From Desulfobacteraceae bacterium (lineage in GTDB: Bacteria; Desulfobacterota; Desulfobacteria; Desulfobacterales; UBA5852), in assembly GCA_014237395.1 (NCBI GenBank), contig JABZFP010000019.1, forward strand, positions 1-64,000: a DNA stretch of 64,000 bases, read 5' to 3'. The notes beneath the pieces are model-generated. The model searched no databases. It saw nothing but the letters and a program-made list of their open reading frames with translations, and was not told the origin of the DNA. Below, in pieces: positions 61,615-64,000 of this stretch (positions are counted from its first letter, which is position 1; the number at the start of each line of letters is the position of its first letter). The position numbers and the translations under genes were made by a program.

Positions 61615-63233
61615 GCAACTATCTTGCCGTCCTTCTGCACGCCGCGAATGATGCCGTCATTAAGGAACCAGCGCACGAGTCGATGACCATTGTCGCAGCG
61701 GTTTCCCGTTAAATGGTGCGCATTGCGAGGGATCGGTTCCGGTGTTGGCAGATGTCCGGTCTCATCCACGCACTGTTTCATAAAGTTTAGCATACGGGCC
61801 AGGCGCAGCAGGGTCAGGCTCGTTTCCCGGCAGGGAGTCTGATCAAACGGCATTGCCGTGGATCGCCAGGAAAGAGGAGAGGCGGGGAGGAGATCCGATG
61901 CCTGGCAATTTTTGAAATCAAGGCTGTCCGGCGCTGGATAGTAGATGGAAAGGCCTACCAGAACACGGCGCGCCGCAAGAAAGAGAAGATCGTCGACCGT
62001 TGTGAGGGGGGCTTGCCCGGGGGCCCCGGCGATCAGGTAACCAACGGCCGTCATCTGCAATGGCTCGGCCCACTGCAGCACACGATCGAATGCTTTGACG
62101 ACAGTCGCGCGGTTGAACCGCGCACTCTGGTCCCGGTCACACGTAATCAGGGCCAGATTCAATTCCCGGAAACCGGCGGCGTGCATCAAATGAATGGTTT
62201 TCTTGTCCAGGGTGGGAGGATAGAGCCCGTTCATGGCGCGCAATTCCAGTTTACGTTCACCGAAATGGCGCAAGATTTCCCTAAGAAGACGTTCAAACCA
62301 AGCGCGATCCATGGCCATGTTTTCATCTTCAAAATCGATTAGACCGATGTCACGACCCTGGGCGCCCTGTATGATTTCCTGCATGACGTGGGTCACGCGT
62401 CGCCGGCGGTAGGGAATGCTGGAATGGGCGCCCATACAACAATAAGCGCATTGCAGAGGGCACCCCCGGCTGGCCGTGACGACCAGGGTGGTTCGGCCTT
62501 TGCGGCTGTAGAAGCGATTGTTGACAAGATCGATTGCCGGAGGCAATAACGCGTCCAAATTCGAGGCGTAGGCAGGCGGACGAATGCAGCGGTCGCCATT
62601 TCGACGGGTGAAGCCGATGCCGGGAACGGATTCGAGGGAGTCTCCCCGTTGCAGCGTTTTGGCCAAGGCCGGCAGCGTTACTTCTCCGTCTCCGCGCAAG
62701 ACAAAATCGACAGCAGTATGATCCAGCATGCGATCCGGAAATACCGAGGGATGATGCCCACCAAGCACCACCCACGTTTCCGGACAAACGGATTTAACCG
62801 CCTGGGCACATGCCAGGGCCATATCTTCATAGGCTGAGAACAGGGACGCAATGCCGATCAGAAACGCGCCAGAAAGCCGGGCACGGTCGGCGATGGTCGT
62901 AAGGGCGCAGCCATAATGGCGATATTGATGAAAAAGGGCGAAAGGAGAGGTGTCGGCTGGCCCGTAAACATCCGACAGATACGACAGCGGTTCCGGGAGG
63001 GGGGCCGGTCGCGATTTGCCATTGGCCAGGGCATCCAGAATGGCGACCCGATAGCCGTGATGCCGCAAGGCGGCCGCAATGGAGGTCAGCCCATAGGGAA
63101 TGGTGCGTTTGGCGGTCAGGTAAAAATCCCGGATCGGCGGCTGGATCAGCAGGATATCGCATTGTAGGGGATCCGCGGCGAGTTTGGCGTCCCTTGATGG
63201 CCGAACAGCGGTCAACAGCCGCCGCAACCGCAT
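61524..63233 (-). CDS. B12-binding radical SAM protein (second)
   Basis: 569 residues. Cobalamin-type N-terminal domain (ILLIQPPIRDFYLTAKRTIP, YGLTSIAAALRHHGYRVAIL, VVLGGHHPSVFPDRML), then radical SAM core with CPLQCAYC (CX3CX2C) at TASRGCPLQC, and a C-terminal domain rich in Arg/Leu. It resembles the protein at 32023 in plan but not in sequence. ATG 63233 follows GGGGA; ATG 63251 is an alternative. The start overlaps the end of the FKBP-like gene by about 20 bases, so they are probably co-transcribed. Substrate unknown. Confidence 0.87.
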   Translation of the reverse strand: MRLRRLLTAVRPSRDAKLAADPLQCDILLIQPPIRDFYLTAKRTIPYGLTSIAAALRHHGYRVAILDALANGKSRPAPLPEPLSYLSDVYGPADTSPFALFHQYRHYGCALTTIADRARLSGAFLIGIASLFSAYEDMALACAQAVKSVCPETWVVLGGHHPSVFPDRMLDHTAVDFVLRGDGEVTLPALAKTLQRGDSLESVPGIGFTRRNGDRCIRPPAYASNLDALLPPAIDLVNNRFYSRKGRTTLVVTASRGCPLQCAYCCMGAHSSIPYRRRRVTHVMQEIIQGAQGRDIGLIDFEDENMAMDRAWFERLLREILRHFGERKLELRAMNGLYPPTLDKKTIHLMHAAGFRELNLALITCDRDQSARFNRATVVKAFDRVLQWAEPLQMTAVGYLIAGAPGQAPLTTVDDLLFLAARRVLVGLSIYYPAPDSLDFKNCQASDLLPASPLSWRSTAMPFDQTPCRETSLTLLRLARMLNFMKQCVDETGHLPTPEPIPRNAHHLTGNRCDNGHRLVRWFLNDGIIRGVQKDGKIVAHPTDARLTRAFIKGLETITVRGVSHRIAL

Positions 63234-63589
63234 CCACAGTCCCCGCCGCATCCGTTTTGATCGGTTGCCTGAGCCAGGGCCTGTATGATTTCACGGGGTT
63301 CGGGGTCGCTGATCGAAATGACGGATACGTTGAGGTCGATCGTTTCCGCTGGGGTAACGATGCCAACGGCCTTTTGCAAAGGCTTATATAGATGGGCAAA
63401 GGTCAGGACGGCCTTGTCACGTGGAACCGAAAGATGCAGTTGATCTCCGGGTATCTTATGCAGGAGTTCATATTCAAAAGGGCAGAACCCGTCACTGGCC
63501 GCGCCACAGATAAATTCCAATTTTCCCTCGCGGGTATCCGTTTGAATTTCAAGGGTTACTTTTTTTAAATGGTCAACAGCAATAGACAT
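63212..63589 (-). CDS. FKBP/SlyD-like protein with cysteine-rich tail (tentative)
   Basis: 125 residues. VTLEIQTDTREGKLEFICGA and then PFEYELLHKIPGDQLHLSVPRDKAVLTFAHLYKPLQKA have the spacing of SlyD/FKBP-like strands but no clear catalytic set, so the assignment is by pattern only. The last 14 residues are a Gly/Cys tail, five Cys (NGCGGDCGCGCGGC), like the metal tail of the SlyD-like protein at 4284. ATG 63589 follows GAGGAGGGA. It is upstream of, and overlaps, the radical SAM gene. Confidence 0.6.
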   Translation of the reverse strand: MSIAVDHLKKVTLEIQTDTREGKLEFICGAASDGFCPFEYELLHKIPGDQLHLSVPRDKAVLTFAHLYKPLQKAVGIVTPAETIDLNVSVISISDPEPREIIQALAQATDQNGCGGDCGCGCGGC

Positions 63590-63814
63590 CATTCCCTCCT
63601 CGATTAGCCGCCGGTCGGAATATGCGGTGTTATTATCGGAACATTAGTCATGATTTGTCGCGGTGGCAACTGTATAAAAGGTTTGAGAAAATCATCTGCG
63701 GACGGCTGCATCCTGCCGGAGAGAAGGCGCATTTCCTTTGTGGGTCAACATATGGTCACCGGTAGGGATGGTCGGAGGCAAGCCTTGGAGGGAATTCCCG
63801 TCCTCAAACCGCTC

Positions 63815-64000
63815 TCAGATCGTGCTGCCTTTCATCCAGTTGACAAGCGCATTGATGCGATCTTTTTGCGGTTTCGAGAGGTCCTTGAACTGCACACCGA
63901 TGCCGTCTTCGGTGATGTAGATAATGTCGGCATAAACACGGAAAATATCCGGAAATTTGGGATGGGAGAACGCCAGGGCCAGTTCATCACCAACCTTGAA
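63815..64000 (-). CDS. PilZ-domain-like protein, 3' end only
   Basis: The last 61 codons of a minus-strand gene that continues beyond the window. The visible translation FKVGDELALAFSHPKFPDIF, then RVYADIIYITEDGIGVQFKDL and NALVNWMKGSTI, has the beta-strand pattern 'G-v-v-x-i-...-GIGVQF' of PilZ domains, which bind cyclic di-GMP. The RxxxR part would be upstream, outside the window, so the ligand cannot be confirmed. The intergenic stretch before it (63590-63814) is without features. Confidence 0.6.
   Translation of the reverse strand, partial: FKVGDELALAFSHPKFPDIFRVYADIIYITEDGIGVQFKDLSKPQKDRINALVNWMKGSTI

Noticed and set aside
1..64000. CRISPR arrays, rRNA, tRNA genes, prophage and transposase genes
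   Set aside because: Looked for regular short repeats, conserved RNA sequences and typical mobile-element proteins on both strands and found none, apart from the two MITE-like elements.

Overview
The window reads like a chromosomal segment of an anaerobic Desulfobacterota bacterium, closest in style to sulfate reducers of the Desulfobacterales/Desulfosarcinaceae. This is inferred from gene content, not from a marker-gene search. The clues are a hydrogenase-4-like membrane complex without a nickel site, a molybdenum-storage-like protein, cysteine-tailed FKBP proteins, exported superoxide dismutases, many lone core genes separated by short intergenic gaps, and MITE-like inverted-repeat elements. 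I see no rRNA, tRNA, CRISPR array, prophage or transposase gene. Both ends are open: the first 160 bases hold no gene, and the last 186 bases are the 3' end of a PilZ-like gene on the minus strand.

Region by region. 0.1-7.3 kb: cardiolipin synthase, a small conserved-looking protein, a MosA/MosB-like amino-acid-kinase-fold protein, an EamA transporter, a SlyD-like prolyl isomerase with a metal-binding tail plus a small cysteine-rich partner, a short-form Rho factor, and a QTMAN-type glycosyltransferase. 7.4-9.8 kb: a phenylalanine-pathway operon (DAHP synthase, then chorismate mutase/prephenate dehydratase). Its leader can be read completely: promoter, a 26-residue Phe-rich leader peptide, competing stems and an intrinsic terminator. 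10-21.4 kb: small secreted proteins, a membrane PAS histidine kinase, RlmN, DarP/YjgA, a TerB-like protein, a 52-codon basic protein, RF3, a FemAB-like protein and an ArsN2-like acetyltransferase. 21.4-26.1 kb: EamA transporter, ProA, an old-yellow-enzyme flavoprotein and a quinone-oxidoreductase-type dehydrogenase, ending at a MITE-like element.

26.3-31.3 kb is a run of minus-strand genes (SIMPL-domain protein, DUF4442 hotdog protein, iron-sulfur flavoprotein, metallo-beta-lactamase-fold hydrolase, nitrilase-family hydrolase, DUF3842, HIT). 31.5-37.5 kb holds an exported nickel superoxide dismutase, a B12-binding radical SAM protein, a second MITE-like element, and a 1139-residue zinc-ribbon/cyclase/ATPase/TPR signalling protein. 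37.6-45.6 kb holds an SLC13 permease with four TrkA-C domains, small proteins, HU, NhaA, a YpeA-like acetyltransferase, a HisN-like phosphatase and a lipid kinase.

46.0-57.7 kb is the most interesting region. A colinear plus-strand cluster encodes a CBS-domain protein, a hexapeptide-repeat protein, two antiporter-like subunits, HyfC-like and HyfE-like membrane subunits, a HyfG-like large subunit without the nickel-binding cysteines, a natural fusion of a one-cluster ferredoxin to a NuoB-like small subunit, a second CBS-domain protein, and an SLC13-type anion transporter, closed by a strong terminator. It matches the 'energy-converting hydrogenase related' (Ehr) idea: a relative of complex I and group 4 hydrogenases that cannot be a hydrogenase. 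The flanking CBS pair and the transporter suggest nucleotide-sensing control and possibly coupling of ion translocation to anion transport. 57.8-64 kb holds an exported (Tat-type) Fe/Mn superoxide dismutase, a stand-alone NFACT-R domain protein, an MltF-like lytic transglycosylase, a second B12-binding radical SAM protein and a cysteine-tailed FKBP-like protein.
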